A DNA stretch of 64,000 bases from JAJRXR01 sp041987545 (GCA_041987545.1 JBHIWH010000008.1:62001-126000), one strand, 5' to 3'. Positions 8,175 to 17,754 are shown, counted from the first letter of the stretch. Notes: a model not told the origin generated them from the sequence alone. Made by a program: numbers and translations.

Positions 8175-9349
8175 ACCGGCCCCGCGAGCCGCGGGGCGGG
8201 CAGTCCCTCCAGTTCATCGGCCCGTCCGGGGCCCGGGTTCGCCACGATCGGCCCGATACGCCCCAGAACCCGCTCGCCGGCCGAAGGAGCCATGGCGAGC
8301 TTGGTCGGCCACACCGCGACGATCCGTCCGTGCTGGGCCAGAACGGGGCCCTCGGGCCGCCCGCCGCCGGGCATCAGGCCCTCGGCCCGGGACACACGCA
8401 GGGTCCCGAACTCGAGCCCGTCCCGGTCCAGCCACGGCAGGCACTCGCCCAGCTCCCGCCGAGCGAACTCGATCTGCTCGGCCGGGTCCCGCTCGGTCCC
8501 CGGCGGCTCGGCGATCGCGCCGCCGATGTACCACGCGTGCCCGCCCTCGTCGGCGCCGGACGTGATCGTCAGGCGGGGCTTCATCGAGGGGCGGACGCAG
8601 TGGCCGAACACCGGGACGCCGGCGTGCCGCGCAATGACCATGTGCAGGGGGCGCTCCTGGCAGACCGCCTCCGGATTTTGGCCGATGGCGCGGAGCAGGC
8701 CGGCGTTGCCCCGGCCCGCGGCAAGGACGATCGCACCGGCGCGCACCCGTGCGCGCTCCGCCGAGGACTCGATCTGGACGCGGACACCGTCGCCGTCTAT
8801 CTCGAGCGTGTCGGCCACGACCTCGCCCTCGAGCATCGGCCCGCGACCCGCGGCGGCGACGCGCTCGATGAGCGAGCGGGCGTCGATGGCGGGCTCGTCC
8901 ACCTCCCAGACGCCGAAGCCCCTCGGCGCCTCACGGAACGCCACCGGCCGCTCGTCTCGTTCGAGCCGGCGCACGCGCGAGCGCATCATCGGCGACGCCA
9001 GCCAACCCGTCGCCCTGGAGGCGAGCGAGGGGGTCGTCCACATCACCAGCTTCTCGGCCAGGACCTCCACGCCCGACAGGTCGGGCCAGCCCCGCCTGGC
9101 CAGCCGGTCGAGCCAGCGTCCGTGTTCCTCGGCCAGCGAGCGGGGCGCATCGTCGTCCTCGCCGGACATCAGGTACTTGAGACCCGCGTGCAGGATGCCC
9201 TGCGAGGCGATGCTCTGCCCCCCGCCCAGCTCGCCCCGCTCGACCAGGAGCGTCGAGTAGCCCTCGCGCTCGAGCAGCGCCCGGCACCACAGGCCCACGA
9301 TCCCGCCGCCGACGATCAGTACGTCGCACTCGGCGTGTCGCGCGCTCAC
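8150..9349 (-). CDS. FAD-dependent oxidoreductase (DAO family)
   Basis: 399 residues from the GTG at 9349. The N-terminus CDVLIVGGGIVGLWC is a GxGxxG FAD-binding fold followed by ERGELGGGQSIASQGILHAG, an arrangement like that of D-amino-acid oxidase and L-2-hydroxyglutarate oxidase relatives. A second FAD element, GAIVLAAGRGNAGLLRAIG, lies near residue 210. The substrate is not predictable. The open frame reaches upstream to 9988, but that part overlaps the LysM gene out of frame and is rejected. The gene lies 53 bases downstream of the LysM gene and overlaps the aldo/keto reductase start. Confidence 0.88.
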   Translation of the reverse strand: MSARHAECDVLIVGGGIVGLWCRALLEREGYSTLLVERGELGGGQSIASQGILHAGLKYLMSGEDDDAPRSLAEEHGRWLDRLARRGWPDLSGVEVLAEKLVMWTTPSLASRATGWLASPMMRSRVRRLERDERPVAFREAPRGFGVWEVDEPAIDARSLIERVAAAGRGPMLEGEVVADTLEIDGDGVRVQIESSAERARVRAGAIVLAAGRGNAGLLRAIGQNPEAVCQERPLHMVIARHAGVPVFGHCVRPSMKPRLTITSGADEGGHAWYIGGAIAEPPGTERDPAEQIEFARRELGECLPWLDRDGLEFGTLRVSRAEGLMPGGGRPEGPVLAQHGRIVAVWPTKLAMAPSAGERVLGRIGPIVANPGPGRADELEGLPAPRLAGPVWTWSPQT

Positions 9350-9402
9350 CGGCCGCCCCGCAGGGCGGCGCCGTCCTGTGCGTTCGGGCCCATCGCCCAA
9401 CT

Positions 9403-10023
9403 CTAGTCGTCGGCGTCGATGGGCGGGAGCCGCAGGGTCTGACCGACGCGGAGCGCGTGCATGCTGCTCAGCGTGTCGGTGTTCGCCTCGTAGATGAGGC
9501 GTGCGTGCGCCGACGACCCGTAGTGCGCGGCCGAGATCCCGGAGAGCGTGTCCCCGCCCCGGACGACGTACGTTGCCATCTCGGACTCGGGCGTTGACGC
9601 GGGTGGCTCGGGCGTCGTGCGTTGGCGGGGCGCCCCCTGAACGTTCTCGACGTCCAGTGGCAGCCGCAGCGTCTGGCCCGAGCGGAGCCGGCGGGGGTCC
9701 TTGAGCGGGTTGGCCCGCGCGACGACCGTCCAGAGCGAGGCGTCGCCCAGCTCGCGTTCGGCGATCCGCTCGAACGAGTCCCCATCGCGCACGCGGTACT
9801 CCCGGAACCCGGGCGCAACCACGCCGTTCTCCCGCGGTTCGGCGCCGGCGCTGGGCGCGGAGTTGGTCGGATCCTGATGCTCGGTCGGCCGGGTCTGGGC
9901 GCGTCGCGGCTCGGCCGCGTGCGTCACGCCGGGCGTGCCCGGCTGCCACAGCCAGTACACGCCGATCCACAGCAGGACCAGCACGCACAAGCCGACGAAC
10001 ACTCTCGATGCGCGATCATCCAT
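9403..10023 (-). CDS. Membrane-anchored protein with two LysM domains
   Basis: 206 residues. One N-terminal membrane helix (FVGLCVLVLLWIGVYWLW, about residues 9-26) is followed by a linker and two LysM repeats: YRVRDGDSFERIAERELGD...LRSGQTLRLP (about 77-125) and YVVRGGDTLSGISAAHYG...LRVGQTLRLP (about 153-200). LysM domains bind N-acetylglucosamine in peptidoglycan, so this is probably a cell-wall-binding periplasmic protein. It lies 85 bases downstream of secDF on the same strand. Confidence 0.9.
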   Translation of the reverse strand: MDDRASRVFVGLCVLVLLWIGVYWLWQPGTPGVTHAAEPRRAQTRPTEHQDPTNSAPSAGAEPRENGVVAPGFREYRVRDGDSFERIAERELGDASLWTVVARANPLKDPRRLRSGQTLRLPLDVENVQGAPRQRTTPEPPASTPESEMATYVVRGGDTLSGISAAHYGSSAHARLIYEANTDTLSSMHALRVGQTLRLPPIDADD

Positions 10024-10108
10024 AACCGCGGTCCAGCGGGGCCGGGGGATCCATCGGCCCGGCGTGCGGCGGACTCCATCCCCGCCGCCACGATTCTACA
10101 AGCCGGCC

Positions 10109-13100
10109 TCAGGACCCGTCGGTCAGGGGCTGCTCGACCCGCCCCTCGCTCCGGTCGCCCTTGCGGCTCCAGACCAGGGGCGCCGCCACCGCGACCGACG
10201 AGTACGTCCCGATCAGCACGCCCATCAGCAGGGCGAAGGCGAACCCGTGCACGCCCTCGCCGCCGAAGATGTAGAGGATGCCGACCGCCAGCAGCGTCGT
10301 GCCCGACGTCACGATCGTGCGGCTGATGGTCTGGTTGATCGAGAGGTTCACGACCTCCTTGGACGCGTACGACAGCTTGCCGCGGTTCTCACGGATGCGG
10401 TCCATGATGATGATCGTGTCGTTCAGGGAGTACCCGATGATCGTCAGCAGCGCCGCGACCAGGTTCAGGTCGATCTTGAACGGCTCGAGCAGGAGCGAGT
10501 TGGCCACCGGCTGCAGCGACTCGTGGTCGTAGATGATCTCGGCCAGCGCGATCAGGCCCACGACCGTCAGCACGTCGTGGAACAGGGCCACGATCGCCGC
10601 GAACGAGTACCGGACGTTGCCGAACCGGACCCAGATGTAGATCAGGATCAGCATCAGGCTGAGCACGACCGAGACGATCGCCTTGCCCTGGAAGTCCGAG
10701 GCGACGATCGAGCTGAAGCTCTGCACGCTGGCGAGGGTCGTGACCTCGGTCAGCGCGTCGCGCGTCAGGCGCCACTCCAGGTCTTGCATGTCCGCCCGCC
10801 AGACGGACTCGTTCTCGAAGTAGTTCAGGTCCTCGTCGGCGACGAGGATGACCGCGTCGCGGACCTCGTCGTTGGTGCCCTCGAGCACGAGGATGTCCCT
10901 CGTCCGGGCGAGCGTTTGGCTGAAGCCCTCCTTGGCCCGCATCGATTCGAGCCGCTCGCGCAGGCCCTCCAGCGTCGGGCGGGGCTGGATGTCCTCGAGC
11001 AGGACGGCGACGCCGCCGATGTAGTCGCCCACGTCGTCGCGCAGCTCGCTCCTGCCCACCGACTCGCCGAGCCTGGCCGAGACGACGGGGAACACCGGCG
11101 CGTCCGCGATGCGCTCGGCCTGCTGGCCCGCGAACTGGAGGGGCGAGCGGGTGTCGATGATCCCCTCGCCCTCGGCGCCGAAGATCCGGAAGACGGTGTT
11201 CCGGACCGCGTTCGTGTCCGTGGCGTACGTCTTGATCCGGAACGTGTCCGACGTGACGCCGTCGTCCTCGGGGTTGAGGGGCTGGATCTCGGCGTTGCGG
11301 AGGGGCCGGATGGGGCTGCCCTCCTCGGCGGCCTCGCCGACCGAGCGGACCGCGTCCTGGATCTCCTGCCGCGTGCGGGTGAGCTGCTGGCCAGACTCCT
11401 CGTCGATCTTCAGGGGCAGGTCGATCTGGACGCCGCCCCGGAACTCGGTGTCGAGCATCTTCTCGCCGCGGGTCGCGATCATGCCCACGCCCAGGGCGAC
11501 GTACCCGAGCGAGATGATGGCGAAGATCCAGCGGAGGCCCACCCAGTTGATCCGCGGCTCGAGGATCTTGTCGATCACCGGGATCGCCATGGGCAGCATG
11601 GACATCCGCTTGAAGCGGAGGTGCTCGACGAAGACAGCGAAGATGATCCGGGCGATGACCAGCGCCGAGAACATCGTCGCGACGACGCCGATGCCCAGCG
11701 TGATCGCGAAGCCCTTGATCTCCTGCGTGCCCGTGTACGCCAGCACGAAGCAGACGATCAGGTTCGTGACGTTGCCGTCCACAATCGAGCTGGTCGCGTA
11801 CCGGAAGCCGAGCCGGACCGCGGTCTTGAGGTCCTCGCCCCGGCGCAGCTCCTCTCGGATGCGCTCGTAGATCAGCACGTTGGCGTCCACCGCCATGCCG
11901 AAGGTCAGGATGATGCCCGCGATGCCCGGCAGCGAGAACGACGCCCGGGCCAGCGCCATCGCGCCCAGGATCAGGACCGCGTTGCACAGCAGGCTGAACA
12001 CCGCCACACCGCCGTACAGGAAGTAGTACAGCAGCATGAAGATGCTGACCGCGCCCAGCGCCCACACGCCGGCCTGCATGCCGGCGCGGAGGTTGTCGGC
12101 GCCCAGATCGGGGGCGATCTGGTTCACGCTCAGCGGGCTGGGCGAGATCTTGGCCTGCAGCGAGCCGGCCGCAAGAACACGGATGAGGTACTCGCGCTCG
12201 GCGCGGGTGAAGTCGCCCGAGATCTGGCCTGTGGCCGCGATCCGCGACCGGAGCACGGGCGGGCGCCCGTACAGCTGGTCGTCGAGCAGGATGGCCATGT
12301 TGCGGCCGACGTTGGGCCCGGTCAGCTCGCCCAGGCGGGCGGCGCCGCGGGCGTTCATCTGGAACCCGATCGCCGGGCGGCCCAGCTCGTCCTGGGTCTC
12401 GAAGGCGCTGCGGACGCCCCAGCTCGCGTCGCCCTGGGTCAGGCGGAGGCCGCGGACGTCCCAGAGCAGGATGTAGTACTTGCCCTTGTACTCCTCGCCG
12501 ACGAATCCCTGCGAGGCGAAGAAGCCGGACGGATTGGCCCGGAGCGATTCCCAGGCCTGCTTGGTGTCGTACCAGCTCTCGACGCGGTTGATCTGGAACC
12601 AGCGGGCGTCGCGGGCGCGGACGCCGCCGGGGCCGAGCTCGCGCAGCTCCTGGCGGAGGCGGTCCTCCTCGGGGTGGAAGTTCTCGCCGCCGGAGCCGGC
12701 GGGGTCGATGGAGATTCGGAAGCTCAGCACGCCCGAGGCCGAGACGAGCCGCTGCAGGTCCTCGGGATCGTCGAGCGACTTTCGGTTCCTGACGTACTCG
12801 TCGTAGGCGGCGACGACCTCGTCCACCTGGGCCTTCAACTCGTCGTCGTGGCCCTCTGTCACCCGCTGGATCGCCTGCTCGCGCGGGCTGTCCAGCTCGA
12901 ACATCGTGTCGTTGGCCTCGTCGCGGACGAGCTTCTTCTCGGTCGGCAGGATCAGGGCGTCGGCCAGCTCGTCGGGCGAGAAGCTGGCCGCGAGCACCTC
13001 GTCGCGGGCCGTCTCGTACGCGATCTCGGCCTCGGCGACCTCCTGAACGACAATGTCGATCGCCTCGGGCGGGGTATCGTCGCGGCTCTGAGCCAGCTCG

Positions 13101-13618
13101 AGCGCACGCCGCGCCGCCTGGGCCTGGTCGAGACTGGTGGCCGCCTGGCGCATCAGATTCGCGATCCGCTCGTCACCTCCGGAGAGCCGCTCGATCGCCT
13201 CGGCCCGCGGGCTGGACCCGCCCTCGCCGCTGGTGGGCAGGCGCATGGCCCGCTCGAACTCGTCGGCGGTGATCTCGAACGCCGAGAGCGCCGCGAGCTT
13301 GTCCTGGTAGGCCTGGCGCAGCTCGAGCACGTGCTCGCCGGGCAGGGGCATGGTGATCTCGATCCGGTCCTGGCCCTGGGCGACCATCTGGATCTCGAGC
13401 AGGCCCTGCGGGTCGATGCGGTCCTTGAGGACCTGGATGACCTGGTCGAGGACGCGGGACGCGCTCTCCTGGCGGTCGATCTTGACCGAGTAGAGCAGCG
13501 TGACGCCGCCGCGGAGGTCCTTGCCGAGCCGGAGGTTCCGCTCGGGCGGGTAGATCATCGCCGCGAAGAAGACGAGCAGGGCGACGACGAAGATGGAGTT
13601 GCGGAGCAGGTGTCGCAT
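10109..13618 (-). CDS. secDF: SecD-SecF fusion, protein translocase auxiliary subunit
   Basis: 1169 residues in which SecD and SecF are one chain; uses the proton gradient to pull exported proteins through SecYEG. N-terminal helix (IFVVALLVFFAAMIYPP), DLRGGVTLLYSVKID and the SecD membrane part near 515-680 with GMAVDANVLIYERIREE. SecF begins near 700 (INWVGLRWIFAIISLGYVAL, FRGGVQIDLPL) and ends in its own helices with FHDVLTVVGL, LNDTIIIMDRIREN and SGTTLLAVGILYIFGG. It is longer than most SecDF fusions because about 220 mostly charged helical residues (about 100-320) split the first periplasmic domain between ITMPLPGEHV and SASGVLSFRI. It belongs to the classic tgt-yajC-secDF order. Confidence 0.97.
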   Translation of the reverse strand: MRHLLRNSIFVVALLVFFAAMIYPPERNLRLGKDLRGGVTLLYSVKIDRQESASRVLDQVIQVLKDRIDPQGLLEIQMVAQGQDRIEITMPLPGEHVLELRQAYQDKLAALSAFEITADEFERAMRLPTSGEGGSSPRAEAIERLSGGDERIANLMRQAATSLDQAQAARRALELAQSRDDTPPEAIDIVVQEVAEAEIAYETARDEVLAASFSPDELADALILPTEKKLVRDEANDTMFELDSPREQAIQRVTEGHDDELKAQVDEVVAAYDEYVRNRKSLDDPEDLQRLVSASGVLSFRISIDPAGSGGENFHPEEDRLRQELRELGPGGVRARDARWFQINRVESWYDTKQAWESLRANPSGFFASQGFVGEEYKGKYYILLWDVRGLRLTQGDASWGVRSAFETQDELGRPAIGFQMNARGAARLGELTGPNVGRNMAILLDDQLYGRPPVLRSRIAATGQISGDFTRAEREYLIRVLAAGSLQAKISPSPLSVNQIAPDLGADNLRAGMQAGVWALGAVSIFMLLYYFLYGGVAVFSLLCNAVLILGAMALARASFSLPGIAGIILTFGMAVDANVLIYERIREELRRGEDLKTAVRLGFRYATSSIVDGNVTNLIVCFVLAYTGTQEIKGFAITLGIGVVATMFSALVIARIIFAVFVEHLRFKRMSMLPMAIPVIDKILEPRINWVGLRWIFAIISLGYVALGVGMIATRGEKMLDTEFRGGVQIDLPLKIDEESGQQLTRTRQEIQDAVRSVGEAAEEGSPIRPLRNAEIQPLNPEDDGVTSDTFRIKTYATDTNAVRNTVFRIFGAEGEGIIDTRSPLQFAGQQAERIADAPVFPVVSARLGESVGRSELRDDVGDYIGGVAVLLEDIQPRPTLEGLRERLESMRAKEGFSQTLARTRDILVLEGTNDEVRDAVILVADEDLNYFENESVWRADMQDLEWRLTRDALTEVTTLASVQSFSSIVASDFQGKAIVSVVLSLMLILIYIWVRFGNVRYSFAAIVALFHDVLTVVGLIALAEIIYDHESLQPVANSLLLEPFKIDLNLVAALLTIIGYSLNDTIIIMDRIRENRGKLSYASKEVVNLSINQTISRTIVTSGTTLLAVGILYIFGGEGVHGFAFALLMGVLIGTYSSVAVAAPLVWSRKGDRSEGRVEQPLTDGS

Positions 13619-13684
13619 GCGTGTGAGGCCTTGTGGCGTGGGGCGTGGCGCCGCCGGGTCCGTGCCCGCGGCGCCGGGTGTCGA

Positions 13685-14143
13685 TCAGGTGGCTGGGATG
13701 GTGTCCTCGGGCTCCGAGACGTCGGCGCCCCGCCCGCTGCTCTTGAGCACCTGCTGCACCGCCGACCTGGCGATGCGGATGCGCGTGTTTGACGACTCGT
13801 CGACGCGGAGGGTCAGCTCGTCGCCCTTGATCTCGACGACCGAGCCGATGATGCCGCCGACGGTCTGCACCTTGTCGTGCTTGCCGATGTTGCTCATCAT
13901 CTCGGCCCGCTTCTTCTTCTCCTTGCGCGAGCCGGCGAACTGGCTGAAGATCAGCAGCCCGAAGATCACGAAGATGCCGATGAGCAGGAAGGGCGGGCCG
14001 GCGGGTGCGGACTGCGAGGGGGCGCCTTCCCCCTCCGCGGCCTGGCCCTCGGTCGGGGCGGCGGCCGAGTCCTCGGAGAGCATCTGGGAGCCATCCTGCG
14101 CCAGGGTGAGCAGGGGCGTCGCCAGCCAGTCGTTGTGCGTCAT
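13685..14143 (-). CDS. yajC: Preprotein translocase subunit YajC
   Basis: 152 residues. A single membrane helix near residues 48-66 (PPFLLIGIFVIFGLLIFSQF) is followed by the cytosolic YajC signature: RKEKKKRAEMMSNIGKHDKV and QTVGGIIGSVVEIKGDELTL. It associates with SecDF in the inner membrane. It sits between tgt (58 bases upstream) and secDF (66 bases downstream), the standard arrangement. An N-terminal acidic/Pro-rich tail of about 45 residues precedes the helix. Confidence 0.96.
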   Translation of the reverse strand: MTHNDWLATPLLTLAQDGSQMLSEDSAAAPTEGQAAEGEGAPSQSAPAGPPFLLIGIFVIFGLLIFSQFAGSRKEKKKRAEMMSNIGKHDKVQTVGGIIGSVVEIKGDELTLRVDESSNTRIRIARSAVQQVLKSSGRGADVSEPEDTIPAT

Positions 14144-14201
14144 GCTTGGATTCCGGTCGGGTCGTCGATTGGAGCCTCAACGATAGGACGCCCCGCCCGC
14201 G

Positions 14202-15494
14202 TCATCCTCCGCTTTGGGCAGACGCCCCGCCGCCTTCCGCGCCGCCCCCCGGGACCGTGGCGGCCGCGACGGGCCACGCCGCGGCGAATCCAGCCCAGTC
14301 GTCCGTCGCGATCGCGGACCGCAGGTCCTCCATCAGGCGCTGGAAGTGCCGGAGATTGTGCAGGCTGACCAGGATGGGGCCCAGCATCTCCTCGCTGGCG
14401 AACAGGTGGCGGAGATACGCCCTGGAGAACGCCCCGGGCGGCGCCCCGGAGGGCGCGTGCACCCCCCCACCGGCGCCGTCGCAGGCCGGGCAGTCGCACC
14501 CGGGCTCGATCGGGCTGGTGTCGTCCACGAACTTGGCGTTGCGGAGGCGGATCTGGCCCGTCCGCGTGAACGCCGAGGCGCTCCGCCCGTTGCGGGTGGG
14601 CAGGACGCAGTCGAACATGTCCACGCCCGCGAGCACCGCCGCGACGATGTCCCGCTCGTACCCGACGCCCATCAGGTACCGCGGCTTGTCCTCGGGCATG
14701 CGGGCGGCGGTGAACTCGGTCACGCGGGCGATGTCCTCGGCGCCCTCCCCCACCGCCACGCCCCCGATCGCGTACCCGGGCAGGTCGATGTTGCAGACCT
14801 GCTCGGCCGACCTCGCTCGGCGATCCAGGTCCGTCCCGCCCTGCACGATGCCGAACAGCGCCTGCTCGCCCGGACGCTCGTGCGCGCGCACGCACCGCTC
14901 CAGCCACCGGACCGTCCGCTCGTTCGCGAGGTCCAGGCGGGCGTCGTGGTCGTAGCCGGTGTCCTTCTGCGCGTCGCGCATGGCGGCCAGCCGGAGCCGG
15001 GTTTGATTTGTCGGCCCGCTCTCCGGATCGACCGAGGGCGGGCAGTCGTCGAAGGCCATGATGATGTCGGCGCCGATCAGGTTCTGCGTCCTGGTCGCGC
15101 TCTCGGGCGTCATGCGCACGAGCGAGCCGTCCACGATCGAGCGGAACGAGACGCCGTCGTCGTCCACGGCGTTCTTGTCCGCCATCGAGTACGCCTGGTA
15201 GCCGCCCGAGTCGGTCAGGATCGGCGCCGCCCACCCCATCATCGCGTGCAGCCCGCCCAGCTCGCCGACCCGCTCGGGCCCGGGACGCAGCAGCAGGTGG
15301 TACGTGTTGCCCAGGACGATCTGGGCGCCCGTGCGGGCGACGTCGGTCGGCAGGATGCCCTTGATCGTGCCCTTGGTGCCCACGGGCATGAAGGCGGGCG
15401 TCTCGAACTCGCCGTGGGGCGTCCGGACGACGCCCGTCCTCGCGCGGCTGCGGCGCGACCGGGCCTTGATCTCGAACTCCAGGGGCGCGCCCAT
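14202..15494 (-). CDS. tgt: tRNA-guanine (queuine) transglycosylase
   Basis: Exchanges guanine for preQ1 at the wobble base of GUN tRNAs. 430 residues from ATG 15494, longer than the usual ~375. Seen: FEIKARSRRSRARTG at the start, PVGTKGTIKG, LTDSGGYQAYSM, AFDDCPPSVDPES, and the nucleophile region DMFDCVLPTRNGRSA near residue 305. The zinc site is CDCPACDG near 340 plus the later His in LVSLHNLRHFQ. A Gly/Ala-rich insertion (HAPSGAPPGA) and a Gly/Ser-rich tail account for the extra length. An in-frame extension up to 15713 overlaps the rhomboid gene and is rejected. It heads the tgt-yajC-secDF cluster. Confidence 0.96.
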   Translation of the reverse strand: MGAPLEFEIKARSRRSRARTGVVRTPHGEFETPAFMPVGTKGTIKGILPTDVARTGAQIVLGNTYHLLLRPGPERVGELGGLHAMMGWAAPILTDSGGYQAYSMADKNAVDDDGVSFRSIVDGSLVRMTPESATRTQNLIGADIIMAFDDCPPSVDPESGPTNQTRLRLAAMRDAQKDTGYDHDARLDLANERTVRWLERCVRAHERPGEQALFGIVQGGTDLDRRARSAEQVCNIDLPGYAIGGVAVGEGAEDIARVTEFTAARMPEDKPRYLMGVGYERDIVAAVLAGVDMFDCVLPTRNGRSASAFTRTGQIRLRNAKFVDDTSPIEPGCDCPACDGAGGGVHAPSGAPPGAFSRAYLRHLFASEEMLGPILVSLHNLRHFQRLMEDLRSAIATDDWAGFAAAWPVAAATVPGGGAEGGGASAQSGG

Positions 15495-15504
15495 CGCCCC
15501 GACC

Positions 15505-16632
15505 TTAGCCCCGCCTGTCCTCGGTCGCCTCGCGGAGCGTCTTCTTCTCGCGGTCGCTGAGGCTGTGCAGGCCCTCGGCGTTGACTTTGTCCAGGATCCG
15601 ATCGACCTCGCGGTCGGAGGCCGACGACTGTTTCTTCGCCCTGGGCGCCCGGGCCCGCGCGGCGCCGCGCTTCGAGCCCTTCCGGGAGTCGGTGAAGACG
15701 TCGAAGAAGTCACGCAACAAGTGCGGGCGCCGGATGAAGAAGAAGCCGGCGATCGCCCCGCCCACGTGGGCCGCGTCCCCGCCCTGGTTGGCGCCGCGGA
15801 GCACGAACAGGTTCGCCGCGGCGATGATGAGGTAGCCGTACGCGAACGTCTTCATCTTCAGCGGGATCGGCGGGAAGAGGAGCTGGATGACGGTGTTAGG
15901 CGAGATGAAGGCGCACGCCATGATCACGCCGAACACCCCGGCCGACGCTCCGACCAGGGGCGTCGTCAGATCGACGTTCAGGGCGCCCGGGAGGGGGATG
16001 CTGGTCATCCCGACGAGGTTGAAGAGCAGGTACAGCAGCCCCCCGCTGATCCCGCACATCAGGTAGAACGCGAGGTACCGCTTGGAGCCCAGGTACTGCT
16101 CGACCATGCCGCCGAAGATCCAGAGGCCGAGCATGTTGAAGAAGATGTGGTAGATGTTGGCGTGCAGGAACTGGAACGTGAGCAGGCGCCAGACCTCGAG
16201 GCGCAGGAACCCCTGGTAGGTGGAGAAGTGCCCGTAGGCACGCAGGGGGTTCATGATCGTGTACAGATCTGAGCCAACGGGCTCGCCGGTCTCCCTGTCG
16301 GCCCGGATGCGCGCGACCTGGGCGCCCGGGCTGCGGCGGATGGCGCCGTCGTCGACCGCCTGCCCGTTGCCGTCGCGGAACTGGGATTCCAGAACGGTCT
16401 GATCGAGCTCGACGCCCTGCTGGAGCACGTGGCCCTGGAAGACGGGCACGCTGGCGTTGTTCAGGAACCCGCCGACGGCGTAGACCGCGATGTTGATGAT
16501 CAGGAGCCAGGCGTTGACGGTGACGATCCGGGGGATGCCGCCGGCGCGGCTCCCGCCCCCGGCCATCGTGCCCCAGCCGCCGCCACCGGCGCGGCGTTCG
16601 TCCCTGGCGTACTCGCGGTCGTGAATGCCCAT
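15505..16632 (-). CDS. Rhomboid-family intramembrane serine protease
   Basis: 375 residues cleaving membrane proteins inside the bilayer. About six helices are seen between residues 30 and 285. The catalytic Ser is in LVGASAGVFGVIMA and the His in DAAHVGGAIAGFFF. The family N-terminal signature is visible as WRLLTFQFLHANIYHIFFNM with FNMLGLWIFGGMVEQYLG after it. A basic Ala/Arg-rich segment follows the last helix and the chain ends in a short motif DRILDKVNAEGLHSLSDREK that recurs at the end of the neighbouring M50 protease. It lies 10 bases upstream of tgt and 51 bases after the M50 gene. Confidence 0.95.
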   Translation of the reverse strand: MGIHDREYARDERRAGGGGWGTMAGGGSRAGGIPRIVTVNAWLLIINIAVYAVGGFLNNASVPVFQGHVLQQGVELDQTVLESQFRDGNGQAVDDGAIRRSPGAQVARIRADRETGEPVGSDLYTIMNPLRAYGHFSTYQGFLRLEVWRLLTFQFLHANIYHIFFNMLGLWIFGGMVEQYLGSKRYLAFYLMCGISGGLLYLLFNLVGMTSIPLPGALNVDLTTPLVGASAGVFGVIMACAFISPNTVIQLLFPPIPLKMKTFAYGYLIIAAANLFVLRGANQGGDAAHVGGAIAGFFFIRRPHLLRDFFDVFTDSRKGSKRGAARARAPRAKKQSSASDREVDRILDKVNAEGLHSLSDREKKTLREATEDRRG

Positions 16633-16683
16633 CCGTAGGTCCCGCTCCCGCCCCGTGCTTCCTTGGGCCCCGGCCCGCGGATG

Positions 16684-17754
16684 TTACGGGTCTCGGCTCT
16701 TGCGGGTCGCACGCTTGAGCGTTCGCCGCTCGGAGGGGCTCAGCGACTCCATGCCCCCCTCCGAGATCTTGGCCAGGATGCCGTCGATCCTCGCCTGCTC
16801 CTCGGCGCGGCGGGATTCGAGGCGGAGGCGCCGCTCGCGGTCGCGGTCCTCGTCGGCCCGGGCGAGAGGGTCCTCGCCGCCGAGGGAGACGAACCGCGCT
16901 CGGCGCCGCTCCATGTAGCACACCAGCACGCCGAAGAGCGCCAGGCCCAGCAGCGCGACCTCGTTGAAGACGACGGCGACAAGCCCGAGCGCGCCGGCGG
17001 CGATGAAGCCCACGGTCGTCGAGACTCGCGCGGCCCGCTCGGTCTCGCCCGGGCGGGCCATCGCGTCGCGGAGCAGCCGCCCCGCGTCCAGGGGCGCCAT
17101 CGGGACCAGCGCGTTGAGCCCGAGCACGAGCAGGTTGGCGTAGTGCGTGGACCACAACGCCGTCAGCCACCAGGGCTGGGCGCCGACGCCTCCCGCAATG
17201 CTCGGCGGGGTCCGCAGCCCAGCGAGCACCGAGCCCGGGTCGAACGGGTTGAAGACGACGTTGTCCCATCGCCCGGTGAGCGCCAGCAACGTCCCGCCCA
17301 GCGCCAGCGCGAGCGCCGCGTTCACGCCGGGCCCGGCCAGGTGCGTCAGCACCGCCGCCCGCCGGCCGGCGTCGGGCGGGCACTCCCGCAGGCCGCCCAG
17401 AGGCCAGAGCATGACCTCGTCCACGTGGGCGCCGAATCCGCGGCACGCGAGGCAGTGCCCGAGCTCGTGCGCGACCACGACGACCGCCAGCCCCCCCAGC
17501 AGCCACAGGCGGAACCCGATCCCGAGGCCCTGCTGCGGCAGCGCGTAGATCAGCTCAAGGGCGATGAACACGACGAAGATCAGGTGCACGCGGACACGGA
17601 CGCCGGCGACCCGGGCGATCGTGAGCCCCCAGGAGAGGGGGTCCTCGCCGTCGCCGAAGACCCGGCGGAGCGCGGCACGCGCCCGCCCGCCGTCGCCGCG
17701 GCGTTCGTCGAAGCCCACACCGGAATCCCAATCGTCCTTGACCATCTTGACCAT
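16684..17754 (-). CDS. Site-2-type zinc metalloprotease (M50)
   Basis: 356-residue membrane-embedded protease. Metal site HELGH is in VVVVAHELGHCLACRG near residue 95, with the second conserved element NALVPMAPLDAGRLLRD near 215 providing the Asp ligand. Several hydrophobic helices flank both. No PDZ domain. The last ~35 residues (ARIDGILAKISEGGMESLSP) match the tail of the adjacent rhomboid, suggesting a common partner or assembly role for the two intramembrane proteases. The stop of the M50 gene is 51 bases before the rhomboid start, so co-transcription is likely. Confidence 0.94.
   Translation of the reverse strand: MVKMVKDDWDSGVGFDERRGDGGRARAALRRVFGDGEDPLSWGLTIARVAGVRVRVHLIFVVFIALELIYALPQQGLGIGFRLWLLGGLAVVVVAHELGHCLACRGFGAHVDEVMLWPLGGLRECPPDAGRRAAVLTHLAGPGVNAALALALGGTLLALTGRWDNVVFNPFDPGSVLAGLRTPPSIAGGVGAQPWWLTALWSTHYANLLVLGLNALVPMAPLDAGRLLRDAMARPGETERAARVSTTVGFIAAGALGLVAVVFNEVALLGLALFGVLVCYMERRRARFVSLGGEDPLARADEDRDRERRLRLESRRAEEQARIDGILAKISEGGMESLSPSERRTLKRATRKSRDP

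Noticed and set aside
9935..13792. 1285-codon open frame on the plus strand over secDF
   Set aside because: Antisense shadow of a high-GC gene; His/Arg/Asp/Gln-rich low-complexity product with no motif, while the minus strand encodes a clear SecDF.
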